From NCBI GenBank assembly GCA_004352715.1, contig SCFE01000023.1, positions 1,046,849 to 1,110,848 of the forward strand: a DNA stretch of 64,000 nucleotides. The letters are read 5' to 3'. Both the position numbers and the translations under genes were made by a program. This stretch comes from Hofstenia miamia. Lineage: Eukaryota > Xenacoelomorpha > Acoela. The notes under the pieces were generated by a model. It saw only the letters and a program-made list of their open reading frames with translations, was not told the origin of the DNA and searched no databases. Below, piece after piece: positions 18,893 through 31,427 of the stretch (within the stretch, counting starts at the first letter, position 1; every line of letters begins with the position of its first letter).

Positions 18893-21310
18893 ATGTTAAT
18901 GTCACAATAATTATTACCCAATTTATTAGAGAAAATTAAATCTAAATATTCCAGATATAGAGTGATAGGTAGTAGTTTACATTTCTTGAGTCTTTCCTTG
19001 AATGAGAGATTTGAAGATGGATATATCCATTTAAGAGCACAACTTTGAAATTGTAATAATAGACGTAAGCACAAAAGAGATGGTGTGAATATTGAAGATG
19101 CATACGGATTGAAAGGCACATGTTTTTTAGTAGTGTAAGTTTTACTGTCTGAGAGCACAAGTAGGGTATATTTCTTTTTAATTTGAAAAGAACATAATGT
19201 GCTATGTTTAGACGTGCATGAATATGGTTGTTCTAAGTAAGATCATTTGTTAATATTAGCCCTAAATTAGTTGTTCTAGTTTTCCATGGTATTTTAGTGT
19301 TGCATATAGTTAGGTTATCAGTGGTTTCTGGGCAACCTGAAGAAAGAAGTGCTTCATACTTAGATACATTGAATTTCATAATATTCATACTAGACCAATC
19401 AACAAAGTTGTTTATGTCATTTTGCAGTTGAGATATACAATTATTTAGGAGTTTGCAATCATCTGCATACATACATGGCATACTGGAAAATGTAGTTTGG
19501 TAAATCATTAATAAAAATAAGGAACATTATACCTGCAAGAACAGATCCCTGTGGACCACCACTAGTTACTTTCTTTTTGAGAAGATATATGTCCATTTAT
19601 GTTTCCGCATTGTTGTCAATCAGTAAGATAAGACTGATGAAAACAAATAAAGTCTTCTTCAAATACAAACCAGCAAAAAAATCAGAGAATGTGAAATTTT
19701 GCAGCAGGTAGATTATCATCCTTATAACAAAAAAGTTTATTAATGAATGTAAGGAGCTGTGTAACAGTAGATCTTCTTGGAGAGAAACTATTCTGACAAT
19801 TGCAAAGTTGTGGTTTAATTAGTGGAAAGCATATTTAAAAAGAATTTTTTCAAGCCCAATAGATATTTTTAGGGGCAGTGGAATTGAACGATAGCTTTTA
19901 ATATTTGTAACATCTTTATTTTATGAATAGATGTTATAATTGAAGTTTTCCAGCAGGATGGATAAATTTTCTTTCCTAATATATACTTATATATACTGCG
20001 AAACATGTGGTGAGATTTCATTTGCATTTCTTAATTATAAATGAAGGAAGGAGATCAGCAGTTCCTAATACAAAGAGATCACAGGAGTTGAGTCATTTGT
20101 AAACGGTAGTCAGGGATGGTGAAACCAACCAACAAGATGGTACTTCAGCACATACCGCCATAGCAACTCGTAATTTCTTAACAGATACCTTTCAGGATCG
20201 ATGGATTGGCAAATTTGGACCGATTCCTTGGCCAGCACGTAGTCCTGGTCTTTCGTCCTGTGATAACGCGTTATGGGGTCTGCTAAAGCCTTGAATCGTA
20301 GCAAGAAAAGGACAAAACAAAGAAGACCTGAAAGGCGTTATTCAAAACGAATTTATGCGATTTTCAGTTGAAACTCTTCGAAAAATCAATGACAGAACGT
20401 TCAGACGAATGCGATTGTGTATTGAACTAGGAGGCCTCAAGTTGATCCTTATGATTAATTTTTTACATGTTCCTTAGAATAATTCTCTCTCGGTAATGTA
20501 TTTGTCGAATTTGAGGTAGTTATTGTGAAGGAAATGAAATAATGATCAGATATACGAGGATCTGAGGTTGGAATACTTGAAAGATTGAATATATCATCGG
20601 TTGATAGCAAAACATCTAGTATATTTCCGCATTTATGTGTGGGAAAATCAATAAACTGATTTAGTTAATAATCAATTAGTATATCTAGAATCACGTTTTC
20701 ATAAGGGTCAGCTGATGACAATGAAGGCCAATGACCATATGGCAGGTTTAGATCTCCTACTAAAATCATGCATTTTGTACATGATGTTTTATCTGAAAGA
20801 TATCTATAACATTCTTGTAGATATATATTAAGTTCATTTGGCTGAACACTATATCAACTATTTTCAGGAGGATTATATAAGCACGCATGAAGGGAAGAAA
20901 TATTTTGAAACATAATAATTGTTGTGCGTGGAAATGAAGGATTAAAATCTATTTGGAGAGATTGAAATCTTAAGCTATTAGAATTTGAAGTGATAAGTAC
21001 TCCACCATGCTCACCTTTTGCCGATCTGATCTACAAAGTATTTTGTATGATGTACCCGGGAAAATGTATTCATTTGACAATGAAAAGTTAAGCCAGGATT
21101 CTGAGATGAACATCATATCAGGTAAGCTTATTTGTAAAAAAAGCCAAAGCGTCTTGATAAATGAGGGAGGCTTTAAGCATTGCAAATGATAATTGATGTA
21201 TTGCACTTCCTTGTAAAGGGTATTGTTATGATACTTCGAATAATTTTGAAGCACACCACAACTTAACAATTCGCGACAACTTTTTAAGTATTGCATTTCT
21301 TGTGATTAGT
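18893..21310 (-). pseudogene. LINE ORF2: AP endonuclease and reverse transcriptase
   Basis: The endonuclease lies at 21296-20530: PDMMFISESWLNFSLSNEY, a shifted GEHGGVLI, and MILVGDLNLPYGHW, which are typical of apurinic endonuclease domains. The RT follows after the inserted transposase piece: RSTVTQLLTFINKLF near 19760, VTSGGPQGSVLAGIMFLIFI near 19550, then CMYADDCKLL at about 19475 with the catalytic YADD intact. The C-terminal region has KWIYPSSNLSFKERLKKC and LPITLYLEYLDLIF, as in CR1/jockey ORF2 tails. Multiple stops and frameshifts show it is dead. Part of the RT fingers appears to be lost. Confidence 0.75.
20112..20455 (+). pseudogene. Mariner-type transposase C-terminal fragment inside the LINE
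   Basis: The plus strand reads QDGTSAHTAIATRNFL, WIGKFGPIPWPARSPGLSS, then CDNALWGLLK and a tail with VETLRKINDRTFRRMRLC. This is the C-terminal half of a Tc1/mariner-superfamily DDE/D transposase, including the QDG and PARSP…CD blocks that hold the last two acidic residues. A stop follows LLKP. The surrounding LINE reads in the opposite direction, so this piece was inserted into it. Terminal repeats were not found. Confidence 0.75.
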
Positions 21311-21315
21311 TCATG

Positions 21316-22173
21316 TTAATAAAAAGCTTTCAATAGAAGTTTTCTAACATCCCAAAGACTGGAAAGGGTGACAACTATACTTCTAGGTCTTTGTCGAGAA
21401 GAATATAATTTGCCACTGCGATGAAGGTTTTGTATACATAAATTGATATCATCAAGATAATAAAAAATACACTGAACGCATTTAATATCAGAATTTAATC
21501 CTTCATAAAGTTTAACATTAATAGGTTCAGGAATGCCATCTATACGGTTGTTATAATTTGTATATTTTGAATGGAAGAGGTCATTGGCATTCGCATTTTG
21601 CATTTTAACTTCATTAAATGTACGTTCAGCAGTGTCTCTAATGTTTTTCATTGTATTTTAATTTGTCCAAATTTTTTGATTTATACGAAATTTTGAGGAA
21701 ATATGTTCTACTTAAAATTTTGTACGTTCTGTATTTTCAGAGATACTTTTGCAGTGACTTTCAATATTGTCAAACTTTTTTGTTTTCTTCAAAATATTGG
21801 AGCTAATATGTCCTATTTGAGTTAATGAGAGTTCAGTGTCAGGCTTGTTAAAAGGACTTATCATTAGACATTCTTTTGGACCATTTCTGACACAATGGCT
21901 GCAAAATTGTAACAAATTTTCATGTACTTCTTTTAAGCTATTTAAAATCCCCATATTAAACAATGTACATTTTAGAGTCTAGTGCATAAATGACTTGCAA
22001 GATATGCAAGTAAAAATCTCATGCTTTTGGTTGATTTCTAGGTTACAAACTTTGCATTTAGAGCATTGTAATATGCACACTAAGTTTTGGCAAAGCATAA
22101 AATTGACAGCATGTCCCAAATTCCAATGTAAGAGCCACCAGGAAGTGTACAAGATCAGTACAATGAACAACAT
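21316..22173 (-). pseudogene. LINE ORF1 with PHD-type zinc finger
   Basis: ORF1 of CR1-group LINEs encodes an RNA-binding gag-like protein, often with a PHD finger. Here the minus strand gives CKVCNLEINQKHEIFTC, ISCKSFMH, then FCSHCVRN in the next frame. Together these make the C4HC3 arrangement of a PHD finger (22080-21890). Downstream, RIDGIPEPINVKLYEGLNSD and IQNLHRSGKLYSSRQRPRSI match the RRM-like part of such ORF1 proteins. A stop splits the finger and a frame change follows, so the copy is inactive. Confidence 0.65.
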
Positions 22174-22190
22174 ATCAAATAAGGCACAAT

Positions 22191-23300
22191 ATACTTTATA
22201 GTGGTATCATGGCCACAGAAGAAAGTTGCCTATTCCTTCCCAATGATTAATGACATTCTCCATACAGTTAGAAAGAATCGCTATTTTTCTGCACATACTC
22301 ATGCACATGAAAATTATTTCAAACTCTACTCAGCAGAAGTTCATTACTGTCTTGCAATTACTTGTAACCAAAAATAGAAGTTTTTCATAATTTAGTATAT
22401 CAAATTAGCACTTATATATCTTGAATATTTTCCCAATTTTGATCATTGAAGTTGTTTAGTTTTCCACGAGGATTTTCCTTTGTCTCAGCGCGCTGGTTCA
22501 GAGTCTACTTACTTTTCAACATCTCTAAAATAAAGAAACTACATCTGCCCAATATGCCCTGCAATTACCAATTTATTTAGTATGATCAATTGCTTAAAAC
22601 ATCCTATATATTCTTTAGCGATTTGGTGATAATTTTGGCAATTATATTTTAATAGAATTAGAAATAATTTTTTTGATCCAACATAAAAGATTATAAAGTT
22701 AAAAGGAGTTTTACTAATTTTCAAAACAATTCAAAGTTAGTGTTGACATTTTGCATAAATTATTCTTAGAGTACTTTGAGTAGGTGTATTAAAATTATTT
22801 GTAAGTTGACATTTTTCCTTTTTCAACAAATTGGAATAAAGTAATGTAATTTGTTGCCTTTCATGTACTTAGCGCCAAATATGAGTATAAATACATACAT
22901 ATTTTCCTTCCTTAGCTATTGTTGAATACTAATTAAATTTGGTAACATTTTCCTTACAAATTCAACCAAAATTCAACGTTGCTGCAACCAAAAAAGTTTA
23001 TTGGGTAGATCTAATATGACATTAATTTGATGAACTAATCGAAGTTCAGGCTACAACAGCAAAATGCAATAACTCTATTTCACCAGTCTGCGTATCTGCT
23101 CTATCATTTTAGATATCTGAGTTAGAGTTGAGCGCGGTACAGGTTTTGTAAAATTGTTTCCACTGCATAGAAAAAAATTTATCACTAACTACCCCAATAT
23201 CTGTTTTTTAAAGCAAACCACCGCAAAACTAATGAAATTTTATCGCGGCATACCGCAACAATGGCAATTTTTCCCTGTACAAAATAGGGTAGTATCAAAT
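22191..23300. other. Non-coding, AT-rich; nothing recognised
   Basis: No exon-like frame with splice sites, RNA gene or terminal repeat is visible. Short frames here have no recognisable protein features. A (TA)n run starts at about 23312. Confidence 0.4.
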
Positions 23301-23452
23301 TTTCCATGAAATATATATATATATATATATATAACAATTACTTGTAATATTTTGTATTTGAAATTTCTTAGTTTTGCTTCAGAAACATTTTTTGAGAAAT
23401 ACTTAGAGATTTTAAATCTTATAACAAAACACGTTATCTGTATAACTTTATG

Positions 23453-24404
23453 CCACCGAAAGTTGTTTAAATTCTACCACTAGCCATCGCAATTGTGTAA
23501 ATCGCTACCGCGGCACCCGCACTTATCTCTAATCTGAGTCTTGTCAATGGCGTACATCATTGAGATAAAAATACATTTATCACGTTTATGTCAAACTACC
23601 CATCATACCCTAACTATTTACTGATGCATCTGAAACCTTCCCCTCTATATTGATGACAAGCAGGTCTTCAATTGCAGTTTGACAAAGATCAAGTAAAAAT
23701 GGTGTAGTAATTGGTTTTAGCAGTGGCATCTTCAGCGTGATTAGAAAGGCCCTTAGCAAGCCTAAAAAATTATGGTAGTCAAAGCAAAGCAATACAAAAT
23801 CATTTGCTTAAAATTATTAAAATTTTTTGTCTTTGTAATTTGCATTCATATCAATGGCATTATCATAAAATTTCCTAAAAATATATATATATATATATAT
23901 ATATATAGCATTGATTTTTTTCCTAAAAAGTCATTTCAAACTCCAAAAATTTGTCATAAGTACATTTTGGCACCNACCGAAAGTTGTTTAAATTCTACCA
24001 CTAGCCATCGCAATTGTGTAAATCGCTACCGCGGCACCCGCACTTATCTCTAATCTGAGTCTTGTCAATGGCGTACATCATTGAGATAAAAATACATTTA
24101 TCACGTTTATGTCAAACTACCCATCATACCCTAACTATTTACTGATGCATCTGAAACCTTCCCCTCTATATTGATGACAAGCAGGTCTTCAATTGCAGTT
24201 TGACAAAGATCAAGTAAAAATGGTGTAGTAATTGGTTTTAGCAGTGGCATCTTCAGCGTGATTAGAAAGGCCCTTAGCAAGCCTAAAAAATTATGGTAGT
24301 CAAAGCAAAGCAATACAAAATCATTTGCTTAAAATTATTAAAATTTTTTGTCTTTGTAATTTGCATTCATATCAATGGCATTATCATAAAATTTCCTAAA
24401 AATA
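23453..24404. repeat. Duplicated block around a single N (probable assembly join)
   Basis: Bases 23453-23877 reappear almost exactly at 23976-24404. Between them, 23880-23974 copies 26240-26336 (GCATTGATTTTTTTCC to TTTTGGCACC). An N at 23975 separates the two. The pattern Y, X', N, Y' looks like a gap-closing artefact across (TA)n microsatellites and not a biological duplication. Confidence 0.65.
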
Positions 24405-26225
24405 TTATATATATATATATATATATATATGTATAATATATTTGTAGTAGCTTCGGCTATTTTATTACCCTTCATCAGCAAGAATACGAAGCGATTAAAA
24501 ATAAAGTTTATACATACTGCAGTGAAATGATTGATTGCTTAGAAGAGGTGAAGTTTGACTTCTGCTTGATTGCTAAGTGACAGGTGAATTTCTTTGATTG
24601 CGATTGCTTTGGCTACCCTTAAAAATGGATGACAGATGATGACTGAAAAATTAGATGTGGTTTCAAAATGTCTTCTAGTCTCTCCTATGTATAAGTGCTC
24701 CCACTTATGAATTGATATTTATAAACAAGAGAAGAGCGTGGAGGCATTGTTCTTGTAGACCTCAACCTTCCAAGTGCTAAAAATCAAACTAAGAGTTCAG
24801 CAAGCAAATTATGGGGTTTGCTCGTAAAGCAGTGGATTCAATTTCTAGAAACACTTCATCTCAAAGTGGAGATCTACTTATGCAGGTCTATTTTCTGTAA
24901 TTGTTATTCCGTCAAATATTAAATTTTAAAGTTTACATAAATGGTAGTTTATTTTTAATGGTCTCATTTTATTGGAATATAGTTTTTACAATTATGAAAA
25001 AAGCAAAATGTTTCAAAAAGCGATTCCTGCATCAAATGGGTACATTAGGGTAAAGTGTTTTTGAGGCCTCCTTTTTGTTTATATTACTGTAAATCGCTCG
25101 GTCGTGATCACAGCAGGATTTGAATTTACTCAAGTATTTGATATTGGCCTCCACTCCAGGGAAAGATTTAAAGCGGTTCAAGCTAATTTTGTATTGCTTT
25201 ATTAAAATTAAATTTTTGATGAAATACATATGTTTTAATCATTCACATATATATTGAAAATTATACAAGTTGTCCCAATCTTTCTTTTGTACATAACCAT
25301 AGTCAATAAGGATTTTCCCAGTATGCTGGTAAATACTAAAAGATTTAATAATGGTGCCAAAAGATACTGATGTCCTAATTTCAAGGAACTAATCCATTTT
25401 AAAATAAGGGCTTATTGGTAAATTATTATTTCAATAGTACAATGAGAGGCTTCCGGCTAACTTAAAAGAATTTGCAACTTTAATATTTTTGAGCTAAGGC
25501 CCTTTGGGCAAATTGAGTGTATTTTTTAAGAGATTTGATTAAATGATAAGAAAAACATTTTTTCAAAAATTTTCTATTTATCCGCCATATCGCCAAATTG
25601 ATCATCAAAGCTCTACATAACACGTTGTAACTCATTATTCGCACTTCAGAAAACTGCAAATCAGCTTAAAAAACTTCGTCTAGCACCGATGTTCCTGGAT
25701 CAATTTTTGATATAATTTTAAATGGAGGAAGAATCATAAGTGATTTTATCGTATAGGAATTTTCCATCTTCAGTAACAAGACATTAAATTGTAAAATGTC
25801 GCTCTGTTAATTAATTTTTTTTGCTTTAAATCAAATTAAGACCACAATCTAATACGGATCTGTAATTATATGAATTTTCTTCAAATAATAATCCAATAAA
25901 GCCAGAGTGGAAAACAGGCCAAAATTGTGACACAATCTATTTTAGTCACAATCAATTATCTTTCAAGTTCTATTAAGTGTATGTTGAGATCTATGGAAAA
26001 TATAAACAACAATTTCACCCGTATCACATTGTTTGTGTAGAGTAGTTTACAAGCGTGCCAATGTCTGGCCTGCAATAAACTTATTCAACTTTTTGATCTT
26101 GGGTGATAAATTAATTGAGGGGTAGGCTAATTCATTTTCATTAATACATGTAAAAAATATGCAAAACATTAAAATATAAGTTTGAAGGAGCCAATTATTA
26201 TAGAGAAAGTTGAATAAAATATGTT
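24405..26225. other. Non-coding between (TA)n microsatellites
   Basis: (TA)n tracts border the stretch at about 24406-24430 and 26228-26270. No gene or mobile-element signature was recognised between them. Confidence 0.4.
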
Positions 26226-26271
<46 letters not shown>

Positions 26272-26272
26272 C
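26226..26272. repeat. (TA)n microsatellite
   Basis: More than twenty perfect TA units. The sequence to its right is copied at 23880-23974. Confidence 0.9.
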
Positions 26273-27285
26273 ATTGATTTTTTTCCTAAAAAGTCATTTC
26301 AAACTCCAAAAATTTGTCATAAGTACATTTTGGCACCCTAACACTTTAGCAGATGCAATATATTCATTTTATTTTCCACTCACTTTCTAAAGAATTAATA
26401 AGTTTTTCTACATTTTTGCAACATAAAAATTAAATATAAGTAATTTGTGTTTTCTTTGTAAATACATGTGTGTAATTCTTTAATCTCAGCTTTTAAGATG
26501 GCGAAAGACATTTTTTATAATTTTTGAACTACCGATTTGCTCTTTTAATTTGAACGAAAGATTAGCTTTAAAGTAGCCTATTTTTGTTTTTTGAAGGAAC
26601 TCTTTCAATAGGTCTAAATAATTTTATATAACATTTTTCTAAGCAAAATTCTCTTCGAAAGTCAACATTTAAATTGTATTTCTAGTCTTTATGCATTTCT
26701 ACTTCTAGACTTGAAAATATCATTAACTTCTGATAACAAATTTTTATCCAATACTATAGAAGAAGCAACAAGATGCAATACATCCCAAGATGTTGAATCC
26801 CAATCTTCGCCTAGTATTTCTCAAATTACAATCCTATAATTCAAGAGCGTAGTCAGGATTTCCTGACAGAAGAACATTTCAGTCGTGATCAAGTGAGTGA
26901 CCAAAAATAGGGAAAAGCCTAAAAATTCATTTCACGATTATAGTTTCAAAATTTTGTTGCTGAAAATCCTATTTTGGCAATTAAAGTCAATTTTGAAACT
27001 TGGCAAGAAGCATTCCACAATGTCTTGCTTGCATACTCACTGCTATGTTACATTAATTGTCAATCACATCTGTATATTCTTTTTCATTTAACATAATACA
27101 TTGTCTACTAGCACACTCTTAGGTTAACAATGATCATTTTGATTTGGCACTAATTGCCCATCAAAAACAAATTCACTTTTTAGTGGCAATCAGAATAGGA
27201 AACAAGGTGTGTAAGATGTTGGAACCTGTTAAGATTTTTACCGACCCAACCGAGCTTTTCCTCAACTGGCTGTAACCGGTCGTTC

Positions 27286-27465
27286 AACCGGCCTGTTTTT
27301 CAAGGATTTTGACCGGTTTCGACCATCGCCAAAATTCCAGTATTTAATATCGCTACTCGACGGGATAACGGTCAATTGGCATATTTTTCAAGGATCTTGA
27401 CCGGTTTCGACCATCGTCCAGTATTCCAGTATTTGATATTGCTACTCGACGGGATATTTTCTCAA
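27286..27465. repeat. Two direct copies of a roughly 93-bp GC-richer unit
   Basis: The unit contains TTTTTCAAGGATTTTGACCG, a GTTTCGACCATCG stretch and GCTACTCGACGGGATA. Copies begin at about 27293 and 27386. The preceding bases (CCGGTCGTTCAACCGGCCTG) form a short inverted arrangement of CCGGT/ACCGG. The block stands out from the AT-rich surroundings. Confidence 0.7.
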
Positions 27466-27469
27466 GGCT

Positions 27470-29624
27470 ATGAAATGATAACACAGAAGGTGAAATGTTA
27501 AGACTAGAATGCTATTCAAACTATCACTACAGATCAAGTCTAGATATTTAATTCTCGCTTCTTTCAAGACCATTTTGCTCCAACACCATCTTCTAATTTA
27601 AAATAGTAAGAGTTTCAGTAATAATGTGTTGGTGGCCAGTAAATGGAAAATCCGTTACTTAAGCCTCTTGTATATAAATGTAGTTAAAATGGAATTTCAA
27701 AAATACATAATACTATATCACAAATCCAAAACATAAAACTTATAAATTCAATATACATGTAGAGGAAGTAGTGATAGTTTTATTACTAAAAATAATATGA
27801 AGACATTAAGCAATGGTTTGCTGCAAGCAATCTCTTATACACATCTGTTCTGTTTTCGCATTTTCATGTACTTTTTTAAATTCAAAAGTACCTTCAAAAT
27901 GATAACAAATAATAATCTTGCACTTTAGCACTTCATTGATTTCTCCTTCGTGCGTAAAGAATGTGGTATAATCCAAAGTCTTTATAAGGTTGATGCCACG
28001 CTTTCTTGATATTCTTAACTACATTTGCTTAAATAATAGCTGCAATTAACGGAAGAGTGTAGCAATGAAATTTTATACTAATAAAAACGCGGAGAATTCA
28101 TCTCTGGTGGCCTGCACACAATCACAATCGCAGCATGCAATGTCAGGAATTATGCACCGAAATAATCATTGTGGGTTTCGAACTTGTTTATGGTATGAAT
28201 TCTGGTGGTTGTTGCTTCCAGCAAATGAACTTTTACTAATCTCAGTATTATCAAGAACTGCTTGAAAACAATGATGGGCAATAACCGATTAGAAGCACTT
28301 ATGCTTTTATATTGTGAAAACTTTTTGAAAGAAAAGTTGGAAATCAATAAACAAATACCTCGATTAATGCATTTGAGGCAACAGCATGCCTTTTGAAAAT
28401 TTTTAATTACATAGTGATAGAAGGACTTTCTATATACATTAATGCAAAAATTTCGACATTCGAATTGTTGTCACATGGGGAATTCTTCAATTAGAGTTTA
28501 AAATGCAGTATATTTATTTTCAATTTTGAAAAATGGAATGCGTTATAAAACAAATCATAAGCAATTGTAAAAGACATTTGTGGGGTGTATAAGTAATTTT
28601 TACCAATATTTCAAATTGACTGGCTTAAGTCGTTTCCGCCTGATGTTGGATTGAAGACCAAATACTGAACCCCCCCCCCCCCCTCTGCGTACGCCATTGT
28701 GTATCGTGTATCATGCATAACACACTTATGTATGTACATTAGAATATACAAAATAATAATACAAGAAAAGATCATCATCTCTTGTTTGTTACAAGTCAGC
28801 CTGCTCCTACAAAACTTTAAAAAGAAACCTAGTACACTGTTTATGAACTAATTAAAATTCTACAAGTAAACACTAGTAATAATCGAACTCGCTTCGATGC
28901 TTTTCTTACATATACCGAAAACTTATGCTTGACGATGGTGACACTAGGGCTCTGCGAGTGCTCGAAGTGTGAGTAGAGCTCGAGCACTTGAACTCGAGGT
29001 GCAAAAAATGAATTCGATATTATTTTTTGAAGTTTTGTCTATAATGTTGAACTTTAACTATTTATCCCAAACTTTAAGCTTTTATTATCACGTTTGGTTT
29101 TTCTCATTTAGTTTAACATGTTGTATTTCTGTCGTACATTTTTACAGAGTATTACAGTTATACACTCTAGCTTAACGACAAAAATAAGCCTCGATCTCAC
29201 GAGCCTAAAAGTCAACTCGCATGGGATTACGCTACACATATTTGCAACAGCACAGGAAAATTAATTGATTATATACAACAAAATATCGATACCATCAAAA
29301 TGACATTTAGGTACACATACACTATAGTCTAAAAATGTTTGGGCCATTTTGTATTTTGTGTTGCATATGCATTCCATCAAAGAAAATATACATATAATCA
29401 TTGTGCCCGATTGTTTGCTGGCTGTAACTTGATGACCGTGATTTAACATTTTGATAAACAAGATTCCCATCTATGTTCTGGCATCACTTTGATCCGCATT
29501 TAAATGGTTGTTAACCCGACCTTAACCACAATCCGCATAAGACTGAAGTAAACTAACCCGAATCACACAGATCCAGTCGATCTGCGACCTACTTACAGCA
29601 TTGTTGCAAAGAAGTCAAATAATG
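27470..29624. other. Non-coding, nothing firm recognised
   Basis: Includes a 15-bp poly-C run at 28668-28682. A region at about 28950-29215 contains CTCGAG/GAGCTC-rich ends reminiscent of, but not clearly matching, the GAGCCGAGC MITE family. No exon is evident. Confidence 0.35.
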
Positions 29625-29626
29625 TA

Positions 29627-30178
29627 CAGGGTGTTTCAGAATTAATAACCCCTCTTTGACTTTGAAAATTTCTCGCAAACCGAAACAATAAACCGACAAG
29701 AATACAAAATTGTATTTTCTATATAATAAAAAACATATTTATTCAACATAACCACCATTTGAGTTAATACATGCTAAGCAACGATCAGCAAAATTATCTA
29801 CACTATTTTGGAACATTTGCACGGGAATGGATTGGATTTCATGGCGAATTTTTTCTTCTAGGTCATCAATATCTTGAATGGTGTAAAAATAAACTTTTTC
29901 CCGTAGGTACCCCCATAAGAAATAATCGCAGATTGTCAAATCAGGTGATCTTGCTGGGTAATGTGCCAAAGAGCCCCCTCTACCAATCCAGCGGTTATTA
30001 AACTTGTCATTTAAATAATCTCTGACAGGTGTTCCAAAATGAGCTGGAGCTCCATCAAGTTATATTTTGACTTATCAGTGACCATAGATTTAATGAATAT
30101 ATTTTGACTTTTCATAGATTTTTGTTATCAGTGATTTGTTATATCTCAAAGAGAGGTTATTAATTCTGAAACACCCTG
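29627..30178 (-). mobile_element. Mariner-derived MITE, copy 1 (552 bp)
   Basis: Flanked by TA on both sides. The terminal inverted repeats are 33 bp with one mismatch, beginning CAGGGTGTTTCAGAATTAAT. The interior holds a transposase remnant on the minus strand. The TA target and TIR length fit Tc1/mariner. A copy over 95% similar lies at 30875-31425. Confidence 0.9.
29739..29969 (-). pseudogene. Mariner transposase C-terminal remnant within the MITE
   Basis: The minus-strand frame reads MAHYPARSPDLTICDYFLWG, LREKVYFYTIQDIDDLEEKI and a Cys-containing tail. SPDLTICDYF carries the third catalytic acidic residue of a mariner-type DD(D) transposase. The N-terminal DNA-binding domain and the first two catalytic Asp are absent, so the element could move only with a transposase supplied elsewhere. 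The second MITE copy has a one-base deletion in this frame. Confidence 0.8.
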
Positions 30179-30814
30179 TATGTATTGGCTATAGAACGAC
30201 AACATTTAGAATATCTATCATGCAAGGCTCATTTTCATGCGTTGTGAAGTAATTAATTAAAAGTGGGTTCGGAATGAAAAGTAGAAGTTAGTGAACGCTA
30301 AGTGGTTAGTTTACCGATGTAGGCCGAATCAGAGCTAAGAGGAATTGAGCTCAAATTCGGGTGATCCACCAAAAACGTTAAATCGTCCTCATCCAACAAA
30401 CTATTATCACCTAAGCAACAGCCATTACAAATATAAAACGAACGAATTAAATTACTAGCAGATCTTAAACATTTCATAAAAAGTGACCTCTCAAGATTTT
30501 TTTCTAAGGAATGCGAACTGACCTAATAGCAGTTTCGTACAATGTTCAGGTATAGAGAGTGACAATATCAGGTAAATATGGACGCCAACCTGACCCGATT
30601 AGAATATTTATTACAGCGAACCCGACCCGACCCAAAACTTTGAATTTGATTTGAGGTTGTGGATCTCTGTCCAATCAAATGATCATTAACATCAATCATT
30701 TTCTGATAGTAGAAACAGTGATTCATTGGCCTATAACTTAATGTCTTGGATCTTTCTCAAATCAAGCGGTGATTTAGATCAGAATATTTTTAATAATCAA
30801 TCTAATCTTTGTAC
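30179..30814. other. Non-coding between the two mariner MITEs
   Basis: No gene recognised. Ends where an hAT-MITE left end (30815) and a (TA)n tract begin. Confidence 0.4.
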
Positions 30815-30843
30815 CAGATTCGTCAACGAGCCGAGCTTCTAAN

Positions 30844-30874
<31 letters not shown>
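30815..30874. repeat. hAT-MITE left-end fragment, N, and (TA)n tract
   Basis: CAGATTCGTCAACGAGCCGA at 30815 matches the left end of the hAT MITE family. After an N at 30843 it turns into (TA)n leading straight into the second mariner MITE. A matching right end lies at 33246-33293, so this could be a MITE split by an insertion or a false join. Confidence 0.55.
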
Positions 30875-30877
<3 letters not shown>

Positions 30878-31425
30878 GGTGTTTCAGAATTAATAACCCC
30901 TCTTTGACTTTGAAAATTTCTCGCAAACCGAAACAATAAACCGACAAGAATACAAAATTGTATTTTCTATATAATAAAAAACATATTTATTCAACATAAC
31001 CACCATTTGAGTTAATACATGCTAAGCAACGATCAGCAAAATTATCTACACTATTTTGGAACATTTGCACGGGAATGGATTGGATTTCATGGCGAATTTT
31101 TTCTTCTAGGTCATCAATATCTTGAATGGTGTAAAAATAAACTTTTCCCGTAGGTACCCCCATAAGAAATAATCGCAGATTTTCAAATCAGGTGATCTTG
31201 CTGGGTAATGTGCCAAAGAGCCCCATCTACCAAACCAGCGGTTATTAAACTTGTAATTTAAATAATCTCTGACAGGTGTTCCAAAATGAGCTGGAGCTCC
31301 ATCAAGTTATATTTTGACTTATCAGTGACCATAGATTTATTGAATATATTTTGACTTTTCATAGATTTTTGTTATCAGTGATTTGTTATATCTCAAAGAG
31401 AGGTTATTAATTCTGAAACACCCTG
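30875..31425 (-). mobile_element. Mariner-derived MITE, copy 2 (551 bp)
   Basis: Near-identical to 29627-30178, with the same 33-bp terminal inverted repeats and TA on each side. It carries a one-base deletion near 31147 (CTTTTCCCG for CTTTTTCCCG) and a few substitutions. The left TA belongs to a microsatellite, so the true target copy is ambiguous. Confidence 0.9.
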
Positions 31426-31427
31426 TA

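Larger units (their letters stand above)
18893..22190 (-). mobile_element. CR1/jockey-like LINE, interrupted
   Basis: Two ORFs follow one another on the minus strand: ORF1 with a PHD finger (about 22173-21316) and ORF2 with endonuclease and RT (about 21310-18893). A mariner-type transposase piece lies inside ORF2. The 3' end abuts the R2-like fragment. No poly-A or microsatellite tail and no target duplication were identified. CR1/jockey placement rests on the PHD-bearing ORF1 and the YADD RT. Confidence 0.7.
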
